A stretch of 64,000 nucleotides of DNA from Polynucleobacter sp. MWH-Jannik1A5 (GTDB lineage Bacteria; Pseudomonadota; Gammaproteobacteria; Burkholderiales; Burkholderiaceae): positions 1,407,305-1,471,304 of the forward strand of contig NZ_JACVPQ010000001.1 of the NCBI RefSeq assembly GCF_018881795.1, written 5' to 3'. The notes under the pieces are model-generated. The model was not told the origin of the DNA. It saw only the letters and a program-made list of their open reading frames with translations, and did no database searches. Positions 9,086 to 18,064 of the stretch are shown one piece after another. Both the position numbers and the translations under genes were made by a program. Each line of letters starts with the position of its first letter. Position 1 is the stretch's first letter.

Positions 9086-10582
9086 TTACTCTGAGCGACC
9101 GGGTCCCTGCCAATTCCTACAAAGGCTAAAGTCGAATTTGGATAAAACTCGTCCAAAACGCTCAATTTCTAGGCTATCCAATGGTTCGCATGTCTCAAAA
9201 GCCGACTTATTGCCGACTGGTATGGAGTGGGGCATACCTGACCAGTTAATGAGCAGGGCGCTCCCTCCTGGCGGGATTTCTCCAAACCAGAGATCAAATT
9301 GATCCCGTCTCTGATCTAAAACAAATACCGGGGTCGGAGATGCATACCAAGCAGCGCGACTACCTAGAGTCCAATTTTGAACGGCAATACCCTCCGCTTT
9401 AGTCGCTTTGGCTAGTTCGGCTGCTTTTTGCCCGGCTACTTTCCAACCATATAAATCTGCAATGGGATTGGATTTAATCGATGCATTGCTAATGCCCCCG
9501 GATAAGACATAGGCAAAGCCGATGCAACATAGTGCGATCTGTATCAAAAATAAAATACGAATCCAGTTGCGATGTTGCATTGCCCATGCTTTTGCTAAAC
9601 CAATGCCAGCGAATGGCGCAAGACAAAACCATGCGGGCGAAGTCCAGTGAGGTAGACCGCCACCCCCGGATAGGCTAGTAAAGATTGCAAAAGGAATAAA
9701 AAAGAATCCTATAAGTGCAAACAGAGAAATCTTTGCCCCATGGATGCAGTCTTTTAAGAAAATAATGAAACCCAGAATCAATAGAGGGCCAAAGACCAGA
9801 ATTTGAACGCCAAAATAGGCTGCTAGCCTGCGCAACAGCCACTCACCACCACCACCATGCGCTAGTTGATATTTGAATGAAATCCAATCGTTAACCCAAT
9901 TCCAATATAGGACTGGAGTAATGAGTAGCAAAGCGGTTAATGCAGCTAGCCAGAAGCCCGGTTTTGTTAGCCAAGATTTTTTGGGTGAGCTAAGAAATAC
10001 AAAGAGTAATGCGAACGCAGTAAAAGCGGCGGTATATTTACTTAGCCCTGCTAAGCCCAATAGGATTCCAGTCAGAATCCAATCACCTGTACTAAATTGA
10101 TCTTTTCTTAACCAACGAAGAGCCATCAACATTAAGCCGAGACTTAAAGGGGTAAGAAGAGTGTCTGGCAATAAGCCAATCGCCAGAATATGCAACATGG
10201 GTGCAGCGACAATAGTTAATACGGCCATCAGTCCGCATAAATTTGCCGATGGCAGTGCGTTCGTCAGATAACCAGCGTTACGTCCTTGAATCAGGTGATG
10301 CAGTTCAATGGTGACTCGATACACCAAGAAACAAGAGATAGCCCACAGTAATTCTGGAATTAATCGAATAATCCCTTCTGAAGATGTCACGGCCACCAAA
10401 GGCCATTGGATCCAACCTACCAATGGTGGATGATCGAAATAGCTCCAAGCCAAGTGTTGGGCATACAAAGCGTAGTGAGCTTCATCTACTGAGAACTCAA
10501 TAGAAAAACCCAGGGCTAAATGCACCAACGCGGCAATAAAGACGCAGATGAAGGCCCAGCTTGAGGGTGATTGATGACGCAT
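9086..10582 (-). CDS. ArnT-like glycosyltransferase family 39 membrane protein
   Basis: A 498-residue polytopic protein of the dolichyl-phosphate-mannose / undecaprenyl-phosphate-aminoarabinose transferase superfamily (GT39/GT83). The N-terminal loop contains FSVDEAHYALYAQHLAWSYFDHPPL split by conserved acidic residues (DEAHY), the catalytic periplasmic loop pattern of ArnT/PMT enzymes. Further marks are LGLAGLSKYTAAF and a C-terminal periplasmic domain. It probably moves a sugar from a polyprenyl-phosphate carrier onto lipid A, another lipid or protein in the periplasm. It is the first gene of the minus-strand envelope cluster; the divergent DUF3047 gene starts 47 bases away, so promoters of both lie in that gap. 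Confidence 0.85.
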   Translation of the reverse strand: MRHQSPSSWAFICVFIAALVHLALGFSIEFSVDEAHYALYAQHLAWSYFDHPPLVGWIQWPLVAVTSSEGIIRLIPELLWAISCFLVYRVTIELHHLIQGRNAGYLTNALPSANLCGLMAVLTIVAAPMLHILAIGLLPDTLLTPLSLGLMLMALRWLRKDQFSTGDWILTGILLGLAGLSKYTAAFTAFALLFVFLSSPKKSWLTKPGFWLAALTALLLITPVLYWNWVNDWISFKYQLAHGGGGEWLLRRLAAYFGVQILVFGPLLILGFIIFLKDCIHGAKISLFALIGFFFIPFAIFTSLSGGGGLPHWTSPAWFCLAPFAGIGLAKAWAMQHRNWIRILFLIQIALCCIGFAYVLSGGISNASIKSNPIADLYGWKVAGQKAAELAKATKAEGIAVQNWTLGSRAAWYASPTPVFVLDQRRDQFDLWFGEIPPGGSALLINWSGMPHSIPVGNKSAFETCEPLDSLEIERFGRVLSKFDFSLCRNWQGPGRSE

Positions 10583-10629
10583 CAGATGATTTTAGACTCA
10601 CAAGTCTCATTCTTTGGGACAATTGAAGT

Positions 10630-11427
10630 ATGTCAAAGTCAGCCCCTTTATTTTTGATCCTCTGTACGATCCTTTTTTTGGGCGGTTGTGCTGGTTTGAG
10701 CGGCGATTCGGTGCAAAACGAAGCCGGCCAACCATTTAATGCAGATTTGCTGCCGGCTCAAGAGGAGTTGCCTAAATTTTCTGCCGAGACAGCTCGCGAT
10801 GGCATGCCAAGCGGGTGGAATTTTTATCGTATAGCGCCATTTAAAAAGAACACGGTATATCGCCTTGAAAACTATCAAGGTAAAACAGTGCTAAGCGCGA
10901 ATTCAAAAACCTCTGCATCTGGATTGGCGGTGAAGTTACGCCCCCGTCAGGCAGGTAATTTACTTTTGCAGTGGGAGTGGAAGGCGCTAAAGCCTATCGT
11001 CAATGCAGATAATGTCGATGGTCATACCGACGATGCGCCGTTACGTATTTTGGTTGCATTTGATGGCAATAAATCCAAATTACCCTTAAAAGAAAAAATG
11101 ACTTTTGAAATGGCCAACCTCATTAGTGGTCAAGAGATGCCTTATGCCACACTGATGTACATCTGGTCTGGCAAGTCACCCGTTGATACCATCATTACGA
11201 ATGCCCATACATCTCGTATCAAAATGATTGTGGTGGATTCTGGCTGGGATAACTTAGGTCAGTGGCATAAACACCAACGTGATTTGGCGGCAGACTATAA
11301 GCGGGCTTACGGCGAAGCGCCTGGTGAAGTCATTGGCATCGCTTTGCTAACGGATACAGATAATACCAAGTCAGAGACGCGAGCGTTTTATGGTGATATC
11401 GAATTAATTCGCAAGAGTCCAAAATAA
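10630..11427 (+). CDS. DUF3047 lipoprotein
   Basis: A 265-residue protein with an N-terminal lipoprotein signal (FLILCTILFLGGC, lipobox LGGC about residues 17-20). The mature region matches the DUF3047 pattern: a GWNFYRI start, SANSKTSASGLAVKLR, LQWEWKALKPI and a terminal RAFYGDIELIRKS. The fold predicted for the family is beta-sandwich-like and the function is unknown. It is transcribed away from the ArnT-like gene and converges with copA. Confidence 0.8.
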   Translation: MSKSAPLFLILCTILFLGGCAGLSGDSVQNEAGQPFNADLLPAQEELPKFSAETARDGMPSGWNFYRIAPFKKNTVYRLENYQGKTVLSANSKTSASGLAVKLRPRQAGNLLLQWEWKALKPIVNADNVDGHTDDAPLRILVAFDGNKSKLPLKEKMTFEMANLISGQEMPYATLMYIWSGKSPVDTIITNAHTSRIKMIVVDSGWDNLGQWHKHQRDLAADYKRAYGEAPGEVIGIALLTDTDNTKSETRAFYGDIELIRKSPK

Positions 11428-11430
11428 ACC

Positions 11431-11458
11431 AAGTAAAGCAGTAAAAATGCTTTTACTT
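11431..11458 (+). terminator. Imperfect hairpin between DUF3047 gene and copA
   Basis: AAGTAAAGCA and TGCTTTTACTT form an inverted repeat with one bulged base around a short A-rich loop. It lies between the two convergent stops and overlaps the copA stop. With an A-rich left arm and T-rich right arm it could end transcription in both directions. Confidence 0.45.
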
Positions 11459-13727
11459 AGCAATGGGTAGGGCGCCAGCGTTTTAGTAAAAGTGCGTTGC
11501 TCAGAACGCAAAAGCTAGACAGTGCCATAGCACTGCCAGCCAGCATCGGCGAGAGATAGCCCAGAGCAGCCAAGGGGATGCCAGTGACATTAAAGATAAA
11601 AGCCCAGAATAAATTTTGCTGAATTTTTTTCCAAGTTCGCTTGGATATATCGATCGCATTGGCTACCAATATAGGATCCCCTCGCATTAAGGTAATGCCA
11701 GCCGCTTGCATTGCTACATCAGTGCCAGTAGACATTGCCATACCTACATCAGCGCTAGCTAAGGCAGGTGCATCATTTACGCCATCTCCTACCATGGCAA
11801 CAAATTGTCGCTGACCATTCTTGGTTTGAAGTTGACGAATAATGTTTGCTTTATCACTAGGCATAATTTGTGCAAACACTTCTGCAATGCCAATATTTTT
11901 TGCAGCACGATTGGCCGCAGCAATATTGTCACCAGAAAGCATCACAGTAAGTATATCCAGCTTGCTTAGTGATTTAATTGCCTCCCGAGAATTTTCCTTG
12001 AGCTCATCCCCAAAGGAGAAGATTGCAATTGGCAATGAGTTCGCCTCATTATTCATTAAGACTGAAACGGTTTGACCGGCCTCAAAACAAGACTGGGCCT
12101 TTTCTAGTATTTCGGCATGATGGGGGTTGCTCTCTAGGGACGCAATGCTTTGTAGGGCGAGGCTTTGCCCAGCAAGAGCGCCAGCACTAGGTTTGCCGCT
12201 AATACCAATACCCGGCAATGCTTTGCTATCGGTCGGCGTTATCAGTGTCAAACCATTTTGTTTGGCGGCGTCTAGGAGGGCTTTTGCAAGAGGGTGCTCA
12301 CTACCAAGTTGAAGGCCTGCAGCTGTTGCCAGAATGTCATTCTCAGAAAATGATCTGCTAAAAGAAATGACTTTCAGTAGTCTAGGCTTACCAACGGTGA
12401 GTGTCCCGGTTTTATCAAACGCCACAACATTCAAGCGATGTGCCAATTCCAAAACTTGAGGATCTTTAATTAAAATTCCAAAACGCGCTGCTACCCCAGT
12501 CCCTGCCATGATGGCCGCTGGCGTTGCAAGTCCGAGTGCGCATGGACAGGCAATCACGAGTACAGAGACTGCTCTCAATATAGCAATAGATGCTGAGTCT
12601 AAATAAAGCCAGTTTGCCAAACCCGTGATGATTGCAATCACGATCACGCTAGGAACAAAAATAGCGCTCACTTGATCCATTAATTTTTGTATTGGCGCCT
12701 TTTGGGTTTGCGCATCTTCGACCAGGGAGATAATTTTCGAAAGCACGCTCTCAACGCCCACCGCTTGAGCCTCAATGACTAAGACACCTTCGCCATTGAG
12801 TGAGCCGCCAATAACATTTTCTCCTATGCGTTTTTTGACTGAATCACTTTCTCCAGTGAGCAGCGATTCATCAATGTGACTATTGCCCAGTAGGATGATG
12901 CCGTCCACTGGTATGCGCTCGCCGGGCAGAACCAAGATACGGTCCTTCGGAAATACCTGATCTAAGGGTAGATCATGAAATTGGTCTAAGGCGGAGTTCT
13001 CGGTGATGACAATATCTCGTTCAATGACTTTGGCGTGCTCTGGCCACAACTTTTGTAATGCACGAATTGCTTCACTAGTTTGTTGCTTAGCTCTGGCCTC
13101 TAACCATTTGCCTAGTAAGACCATGCAGATGATGACTGCCGATCCTTCAAAGTAAAGCTCGTGACTCGCATGAGGTGAAGCGATCATTTGATAAATACTG
13201 AGGCCGTATGCTGCGCTTGTGCCGAGCGCTACCAACAAATCCATATTGCCAACACCTGACATGAGGGATTTGAAACCTGCTTTATAAAAACGCCATCCTA
13301 GAAAAAATTGCACAGGGGTGGCAAGCAGAAGTTGCCACTTTGGTGAGGGTGCCCAATGAATGCCAAAAGGCATCAGGAACATTGGGAGAAAAAGTGGGGC
13401 GGAGAGGGCGAAACCCAGCAATACGCGCCCTAAACCATTCGCTCCCCAAAACAGCTTAGAGGGTGCCGTTTCTGAAATTTGATGAGGACTACTGATTTTT
13501 GCTTCATAGCCTGTTTTTTGGACTGTGGCGATAAGGTCGTCCGCATTAAGCCCAGAATCTGCTTTTAAGCGTACCTTGGCCTGTTCCGTTGCCAAATTCA
13601 CACTGGCAGCCTCTACGCCGGGTATTTTGTCCAAAGCTTTCTCAACTCTGCCTACACAGGAGGCGCAGGTCATCCCGCCGATATCCAGAGTAAATAGCTC
13701 TGATTTAGTGTCTATTTGGAGGCTCAT
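11457..13727 (-). CDS. copA: Cu(+)-translocating P1B-type ATPase CopA
   Basis: A 756-residue heavy-metal P-type ATPase that exports Cu(I) from the cytoplasm. In order: one N-terminal HMA domain with GGMTCASC (Cys21 and Cys24), paired membrane segments, the actuator TGES, the CPC motif in VIACPCALGLATP (about residue 393) that marks Cu/Ag specificity, the phosphorylation site DKTGTL (about 437), the HP motif SEHPLA, and GDGVNDAPAL. All catalytic residues are present and the length suits a one-HMA CopA. The divergent copZ-like gene begins 51 bases away, so a shared copper-responsive control region is likely, though I see no clear CueR box. Confidence 0.95.
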   Translation of the reverse strand: MSLQIDTKSELFTLDIGGMTCASCVGRVEKALDKIPGVEAASVNLATEQAKVRLKADSGLNADDLIATVQKTGYEAKISSPHQISETAPSKLFWGANGLGRVLLGFALSAPLFLPMFLMPFGIHWAPSPKWQLLLATPVQFFLGWRFYKAGFKSLMSGVGNMDLLVALGTSAAYGLSIYQMIASPHASHELYFEGSAVIICMVLLGKWLEARAKQQTSEAIRALQKLWPEHAKVIERDIVITENSALDQFHDLPLDQVFPKDRILVLPGERIPVDGIILLGNSHIDESLLTGESDSVKKRIGENVIGGSLNGEGVLVIEAQAVGVESVLSKIISLVEDAQTQKAPIQKLMDQVSAIFVPSVIVIAIITGLANWLYLDSASIAILRAVSVLVIACPCALGLATPAAIMAGTGVAARFGILIKDPQVLELAHRLNVVAFDKTGTLTVGKPRLLKVISFSRSFSENDILATAAGLQLGSEHPLAKALLDAAKQNGLTLITPTDSKALPGIGISGKPSAGALAGQSLALQSIASLESNPHHAEILEKAQSCFEAGQTVSVLMNNEANSLPIAIFSFGDELKENSREAIKSLSKLDILTVMLSGDNIAAANRAAKNIGIAEVFAQIMPSDKANIIRQLQTKNGQRQFVAMVGDGVNDAPALASADVGMAMSTGTDVAMQAAGITLMRGDPILVANAIDISKRTWKKIQQNLFWAFIFNVTGIPLAALGYLSPMLAGSAMALSSFCVLSNALLLKRWRPTHC

Positions 13728-13778
13728 ATAGAAGATAATCTACTGCATGCAAGCCACATTTACATCAAAAGGGCCTAT

Positions 13779-13973
13779 ATGTTGACTTTAAAAGTATCCG
13801 GGATGACTTGTGGGGGATGTATTAACGCAGTAACGAGAGCCGTCCTGGCTCGGGACCCTCAAGCCAAAGTTCAGGCCGACTTGGCAAGTCAGACGGTCAA
13901 CCTAGAAACGACATTATCTGAAGCGCAGGCCAGTCAGCTTATAACAGACGCCGGCTTTCCAGTGGCCAAATAG
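13779..13973 (+). CDS. copZ: CopZ-like copper chaperone (HMA domain protein)
   Basis: A 64-residue single heavy-metal-associated domain: LKVSGMTCGGCINAVTRAV carries the CxxC metal site (Cys11, Cys14 or nearby), followed by the usual beta-alpha-beta pattern ending GFPVAK. Such proteins hand Cu(I) to CopA, which is divergently encoded next to it. I chose ATG 13779 because it matches the HMA N-terminus; the frame extends upstream to 13716 but that part overlaps copA and adds no domain. Confidence 0.85.
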   Translation: MLTLKVSGMTCGGCINAVTRAVLARDPQAKVQADLASQTVNLETTLSEAQASQLITDAGFPVAK

Positions 13974-14039
13974 CAATTGTTTAGAATGTCAGTAAACCTA
14001 ACAAAACCCGTAGTTTTTGTTCCTAAAGGATCGTGATTT

Positions 14040-14687
14040 ATGTTCTTCAGTAAGTTAATGCCTCACGATGGTAATTTCTTCGAGCTTTTCAACGAGCACG
14101 CTAGCAATATCGTTTCCGCCTCCGAATCTTTCTTAAAATTCGTCGAGCATTACGGCGATGAAGCATTGCGCGCGAAATATACACAAGACGTTGATAAAGC
14201 CGAGCATGCTTGCGACGACGTTGTTAAAGAAGTACATCGTCGATTGCACAAAACGTTTATCACTCCAATCGATCGCGATCAAATTTTCTCACTCATCAAT
14301 ACGATGGATGACGTTGCGGACTTGTTGCAAAACGGTACAGAAGCAATGCATTTGTATAACGTAAAGCAAATGACGCCAGAAATGATTCAAATGGCGGAGC
14401 TTTGCAATCAGTGCTGCATCAGCATGAAGAATGCTGTTGCTACATTAAAAGATATCTCTGATCCAGAGGTGGCGAAAGCTGCTTTGAAGACCTGCGATGA
14501 AATTGATCATCTAGAGTCTGGGGCTGATCGCCTTTTATCTACTGCGATTACCAGATTATTCCGTGAAGACATCGAAGTGCGCGAGCTTATTAAGTGCCAG
14601 CGCATTTATGAGCTGCTTGAGGAAGTTACCGACAAATGTGAAGACGTTGCCAACTTGGTTGAAGGCATCGTTCTTGAAAACTCTTAA
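14040..14687 (+). CDS. DUF47 family (PhoU-like) phosphate transport accessory protein
   Basis: A 215-residue all-helical protein of the DUF47/TIGR00153 family, distantly related to PhoU. FFSKLMPHDGNFFELFNEH at the N-terminus and NTMDDVADLL in the middle (a metal-binding DxxD-type segment) are typical. In many bacteria this gene sits directly before pit and the product controls or assists the phosphate transporter. Here pit follows after 11 bases, so they form an operon. A purine-rich AAAGGA lies about 9 bases before the ATG. Confidence 0.9.
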   Translation: MFFSKLMPHDGNFFELFNEHASNIVSASESFLKFVEHYGDEALRAKYTQDVDKAEHACDDVVKEVHRRLHKTFITPIDRDQIFSLINTMDDVADLLQNGTEAMHLYNVKQMTPEMIQMAELCNQCCISMKNAVATLKDISDPEVAKAALKTCDEIDHLESGADRLLSTAITRLFREDIEVRELIKCQRIYELLEEVTDKCEDVANLVEGIVLENS

Positions 14688-14698
14688 GGCGAATTAAG

Positions 14699-15709
14699 TT
14701 GCCAGCGATAGAAGTAGCCTTTTGGGTTGTAGCGCTTTTAGTGGCGTTAGCACTTGCATTTGATTTCATGAATGGTTTTCATGATGCTGCTAACTCCATT
14801 GCGACGGTGGTCTCGACGGGCGTTTTAAAGCCACAGCAAGCAGTAGTCTTTGCAGCCTTCTTTAATTTTCTGGCGATCTTCATTTTTCATTTGAGCGTTG
14901 CTGCCACAGTGGGAAAGGGAATTGTTCATCCTGCGGCAGTTGACTTACATGTCATCTTTGGCGCGTTAGTGGGTGCAATTGTCTGGAACGTGATTACTTG
15001 GTATTACGGCATTCCATCAAGTTCCTCTCATGCCTTAATCGGTGGCTTAGTTGGTGCTGCATTGCCAAAAGCAGGTACGGATGGCTTGGTTTGGTCGGGA
15101 ATCATTAAAACTGTTTCTTTCATCTTCATTTCACCATTTGTTGGCTTCTTGCTCGGCTCTCTAATGATGTTGATAGTTGCGTGGGTTTGCCGAAATGCAA
15201 ATCTAGCCAAAACAGATCGTTGGTTCCGTCGCCTGCAATTGGTTTCTGCAAGTGCTTATAGTTTGGGTCATGGCGGTAATGACGCCCAAAAAACCATTGG
15301 TATTATTTGGCTTTTGCTCATCATCACTGGTTACGCTGAAGCTAGTGCAAAGATGCCACCGACATGGACAATTATTTCTTGTTACATCGCTATTGCTGCG
15401 GGCACGATGTTTGGTGGCTGGAGAATTGTCAAAACCATGGGACAGAAGCTCACCAAGCTTAAGCCGGTTGGCGGTTTCTGTGCTGAAACTGGTGGCGCAA
15501 TTACTTTATTTGCAGCAACGGCTATCGGTATCCCAGTTTCCACTACCCATACGATTACTGGGGCTATTGTGGGTGTTGGCTCAACCCAAAGGGCTAGTGC
15601 AGTTCGCTGGGGAGTTGCCGGAAACATCGTCTGGGCGTGGATCTTCACCATTCCAGCAACTGCGCTCATGTCCATGGCGGTCTATTATCTGAGTCTGCTC
15701 ATTTTCTAG
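14699..15709 (+). CDS. pitA: Low-affinity inorganic phosphate transporter (Pit family)
   Basis: A 336-residue polytopic membrane protein. The duplicated Pit signatures are visible: FDFMNGFHDAANSIATVVSTG in the first half (split here by helix packing residues) and YSLGHGGNDAQKTIG in the second, both with the GxxDxxN/GGNDAQ phosphate/cation site. PSSSSHALIGG and PVSTTHTITGAIVGVG are the paired re-entrant repeats. It imports phosphate with a proton and a metal ion. The start is TTG, preceded by AAGGCG. A clean hairpin terminator follows. Confidence 0.93.
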   Translation: MPAIEVAFWVVALLVALALAFDFMNGFHDAANSIATVVSTGVLKPQQAVVFAAFFNFLAIFIFHLSVAATVGKGIVHPAAVDLHVIFGALVGAIVWNVITWYYGIPSSSSHALIGGLVGAALPKAGTDGLVWSGIIKTVSFIFISPFVGFLLGSLMMLIVAWVCRNANLAKTDRWFRRLQLVSASAYSLGHGGNDAQKTIGIIWLLLIITGYAEASAKMPPTWTIISCYIAIAAGTMFGGWRIVKTMGQKLTKLKPVGGFCAETGGAITLFAATAIGIPVSTTHTITGAIVGVGSTQRASAVRWGVAGNIVWAWIFTIPATALMSMAVYYLSLLIF

Positions 15710-15793
15710 AGTACTTGCTTAATGATGGCTGACGCCCATTTAAGCAAATATTTGCAGCTACGAGTAAGCTAGCGCTAAATAAGAAAAATACCA

Positions 15794-15818
15794 AAACCTA
15801 GAATCCCATTCTAGGTTT
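15794..15818 (+). terminator. Hairpin terminator after pit
   Basis: A perfect 11-base stem (AAACCTAGAAT / ATTCTAGGTTT) with a CCC loop, followed by an AT-rich run. It separates the DUF47-pit operon from apbC and lies 20 bases before the apbC start, so it could also sit in the apbC leader if transcription starts upstream. Confidence 0.7.
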
Positions 15819-15838
15819 ATTTATATTAGGAGAAGGTT

Positions 15839-16927
15839 GTGTCGGTTACACCAGAGTTAGTACAAGCAGCACTCAAAAGCTTAGTTGATCCCAATACTAA
15901 GGTTGATTTCGTTACCGCTAAAAACGTTAAAAATCTCCGCGTAGAAGATGGTGATATTTCTTTGGATATCGTACTAGGCTATCCTGCGAAGAGTCAGCTT
16001 GATTCGATTCGTAAATCAGTTATTAATGCCCTGCGCGAATTGTCTGGCGTTAAAAATGTCAGCGTTAATATTTCTAGTCAAATTGTTGCGCATGCAGTGC
16101 AACGTGGCGTCAAGCTATTGCCTGGTGTAAAAAATATTATTGCGGTTGCCAGTGGTAAGGGTGGTGTTGGTAAATCGACAACAGCGGTGAACTTGGCTTT
16201 GGCGCTAGCTGCCGAGGGTGCGCAGGTTGGCATTTTGGATGCAGATATTTACGGCCCAAGTCAGCCAATGATGTTGGGTATTACTGGTAGACCAGACTCT
16301 CTTGAAGAGAATACGATTGAGCCAATGGAGGCTTATGGCTTGCAGGCAAGTTCAATTGGCTTTTTGATTGATGATGATGCCCCAATGGTCTGGCGTGGCC
16401 CAATGGTGACTTCTGCTCTCGAGCAACTGCTTCGTCAAACCCGCTGGCGTGATTTGGACTATTTAATTGTGGATATGCCACCGGGTACTGGTGATATTCA
16501 ATTGACTCTGGCGCAAAAAGTGCCTGTTACTGGCTCAGTGATTGTTACTACACCCCAAGACATTGCGTTGTTAGATGCCCGCAAAGGTCTGAAGATGTTT
16601 GAAAAGGTAGGCGTGCCTATCATCGGCATCATCGAAAACATGAGTACTTATGTTTGTACAAAATGCGGACACGAAGAGCATGTATTCGGTACTGGCGGTG
16701 GCCAAAAGATGTGCAAAGAGTATGGAGTGGACTTCTTGGGTGATTTACCTTTGAATCTATCCATACGAGAGCAGGCAGATGCAGGGCGTCCTACAGTGGT
16801 TGCGGATCCTGACGGCGCAATTAGTGCGATTTATAAAGGCATTGCTAGACAGGTTGCCATTCGTGTTGCTACTCTATCCAAAGATATGAGTAGTAAATTT
16901 CCGAACATTGTTGTTCAAAATACCTAA
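15839..16927 (+). CDS. apbC: Iron-sulfur cluster carrier ApbC (Mrp/NBP35 P-loop ATPase)
   Basis: A 362-residue scaffold/carrier for [4Fe-4S] cluster transfer. An N-terminal MIP18/DUF59 domain (about residues 1-90) precedes the deviant Walker A VASGKGGVGKSTTAVNLA (about 102-119), DADIYGPSQPMMLG, DMPPGTGDIQLTL, and the cluster CxxC in CTKCGHEEHVFG. The GTG start is preceded by AGGAGAAGG. It stands at the head of the formate dehydrogenase cluster, whose products together need many Fe-S clusters; whether it is dedicated to them or general is not shown. Confidence 0.93.
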   Translation: MSVTPELVQAALKSLVDPNTKVDFVTAKNVKNLRVEDGDISLDIVLGYPAKSQLDSIRKSVINALRELSGVKNVSVNISSQIVAHAVQRGVKLLPGVKNIIAVASGKGGVGKSTTAVNLALALAAEGAQVGILDADIYGPSQPMMLGITGRPDSLEENTIEPMEAYGLQASSIGFLIDDDAPMVWRGPMVTSALEQLLRQTRWRDLDYLIVDMPPGTGDIQLTLAQKVPVTGSVIVTTPQDIALLDARKGLKMFEKVGVPIIGIIENMSTYVCTKCGHEEHVFGTGGGQKMCKEYGVDFLGDLPLNLSIREQADAGRPTVVADPDGAISAIYKGIARQVAIRVATLSKDMSSKFPNIVVQNT

Positions 16928-16941
16928 GGCACTGAACATTT

Positions 16942-17475
16942 ATGCGCTTTGCTGTATTGATGCGTAAACAAAATATGGATAACCCATGGGTTTCTTACCG
17001 TTGGGTACCTCAAGAGGTGGTGCCTGATTTGGGGCAATTTAATAGCAATCAAAGTAATGCCATTTCAGGACAGTTTCTCGGGCGCGATGCCGAGGGAGAG
17101 TCTTGGTTATTTACGGGCTACGAACTTGACCTTTTCCCTGATGAGTCAGAGGGTTACTATCTCAATGTTTCTGCCACAACCCCAAGTTGGTTTGTGATGT
17201 GGCGTCTTGAGGAAGATATTGAGCGATATGTTGACGAGCAATCTCTCGAGTTAGCAAAGGCGGAATCATCATTCGCTGTGCCACATCGAATTTGCGTTAG
17301 CTATAACGAAGCCGCTCGCTTGCTTGACGGTGGAGAATCAGTTGATACCGTTCCCATGAGTGAGCAGCATGCGTCTTGGTTACAAGAGTATGTAAATGAT
17401 AAGTATCATCCAGAGCCTAAAAAGCGTCATAAGCCTGCATCATTTAAGGGTGCACAACGCCCAGCGGAGGAATAA
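16942..17475 (+). CDS. DUF3305 protein, formate dehydrogenase cluster
   Basis: A 177-residue soluble protein of the DUF3305 family, recognised from its N-terminus FAVLMRKQNMDNPWVSYRW, the GYELDLF segment and the strict neighbourhood with DUF3306 and formate dehydrogenase genes in proteobacteria. No catalytic motif is visible. A role in assembly or activity of the FDH complex is inferred from synteny only. Its TAA overlaps the ATG of the next gene by one base. Confidence 0.8.
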   Translation: MRFAVLMRKQNMDNPWVSYRWVPQEVVPDLGQFNSNQSNAISGQFLGRDAEGESWLFTGYELDLFPDESEGYYLNVSATTPSWFVMWRLEEDIERYVDEQSLELAKAESSFAVPHRICVSYNEAARLLDGGESVDTVPMSEQHASWLQEYVNDKYHPEPKKRHKPASFKGAQRPAEE

Positions 17476-18053
17476 TGGCTGACGGGTTTCTCGGTCGTTG
17501 GTCTAAGCGTAAGGCGGGTTTAGAGGCGGATCCTGCAGAGAAGAAAGTCGAAGCGCCTAAGGAGTCATCTCCAGTTCCGTCAACTGAGAAGATTGAAGAT
17601 GAGGCACCACCGTTGCCCACATTGGATGATGTTGCGAAGATTGATCGGTTTGATCCCGATTTTTCTGCCTTCATGAAGCCAGATGTTGACCCCTCTGTTC
17701 AGCAGGCTGCCTTAAAGAAAATGTTCACAGACCCCCATTTCAACATCATGGATGGGTTAGATATCTACATTGATGATTACAGCAAACCAGATCCACTACC
17801 GCCAGGAATGCTTGAAAGAATGGTGCAGAGCGATATGTTGAATCTTTTCAGCAAGTCTCCCGAAGATCCTGCTAAAGAGGTAACCGCAGATTCTCGACAA
17901 ACCGAGATTCAAGCCTCTAATCCTGAGTTGGAGGCTAGCGCCTTGGATGCACAAAAGCAAAGTGATTTAACATCCAAACAACCAAATCTCTCCACCCAGT
18001 TGGACGAGGTCCCTAAAGATGCCTCGACTGAGCCTGAACAGAAAAAAACTTAA
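17475..18053 (+). CDS. DUF3306 protein, formate dehydrogenase cluster
   Basis: A 192-residue protein beginning FLGRWSKRKAG, the DUF3306 signature. A Glu/Pro/Lys-rich linker is followed by the conserved block FDPDFSAFMKPDVDPSVQQ (about residues 58-76) and FNIMDGLDIYIDDY. The C-terminal third is low-complexity and acidic. No enzyme motif is seen. It is translationally coupled to the DUF3305 gene; the pair is nearly always found with FDH operons, so an accessory role is inferred. Confidence 0.82.
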   Translation: MADGFLGRWSKRKAGLEADPAEKKVEAPKESSPVPSTEKIEDEAPPLPTLDDVAKIDRFDPDFSAFMKPDVDPSVQQAALKKMFTDPHFNIMDGLDIYIDDYSKPDPLPPGMLERMVQSDMLNLFSKSPEDPAKEVTADSRQTEIQASNPELEASALDAQKQSDLTSKQPNLSTQLDEVPKDASTEPEQKKT

Positions 18054-18064
18054 GAAGATAGCGC

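Noticed and set aside
8481-9165. Short open frames and an N-terminal extension at the flippase-like gene
   Set aside because: The extension to 9165 overlaps the ArnT-like gene and has no hydrophobic or family content; the plus-strand frame at 8481 is antisense.
13728-13778. A CueR-type copper operator between copA and the copZ-like gene
   Set aside because: The 51-base gap shows no clear MerR-type dyad with a long spacer; regulation by copper remains an inference.
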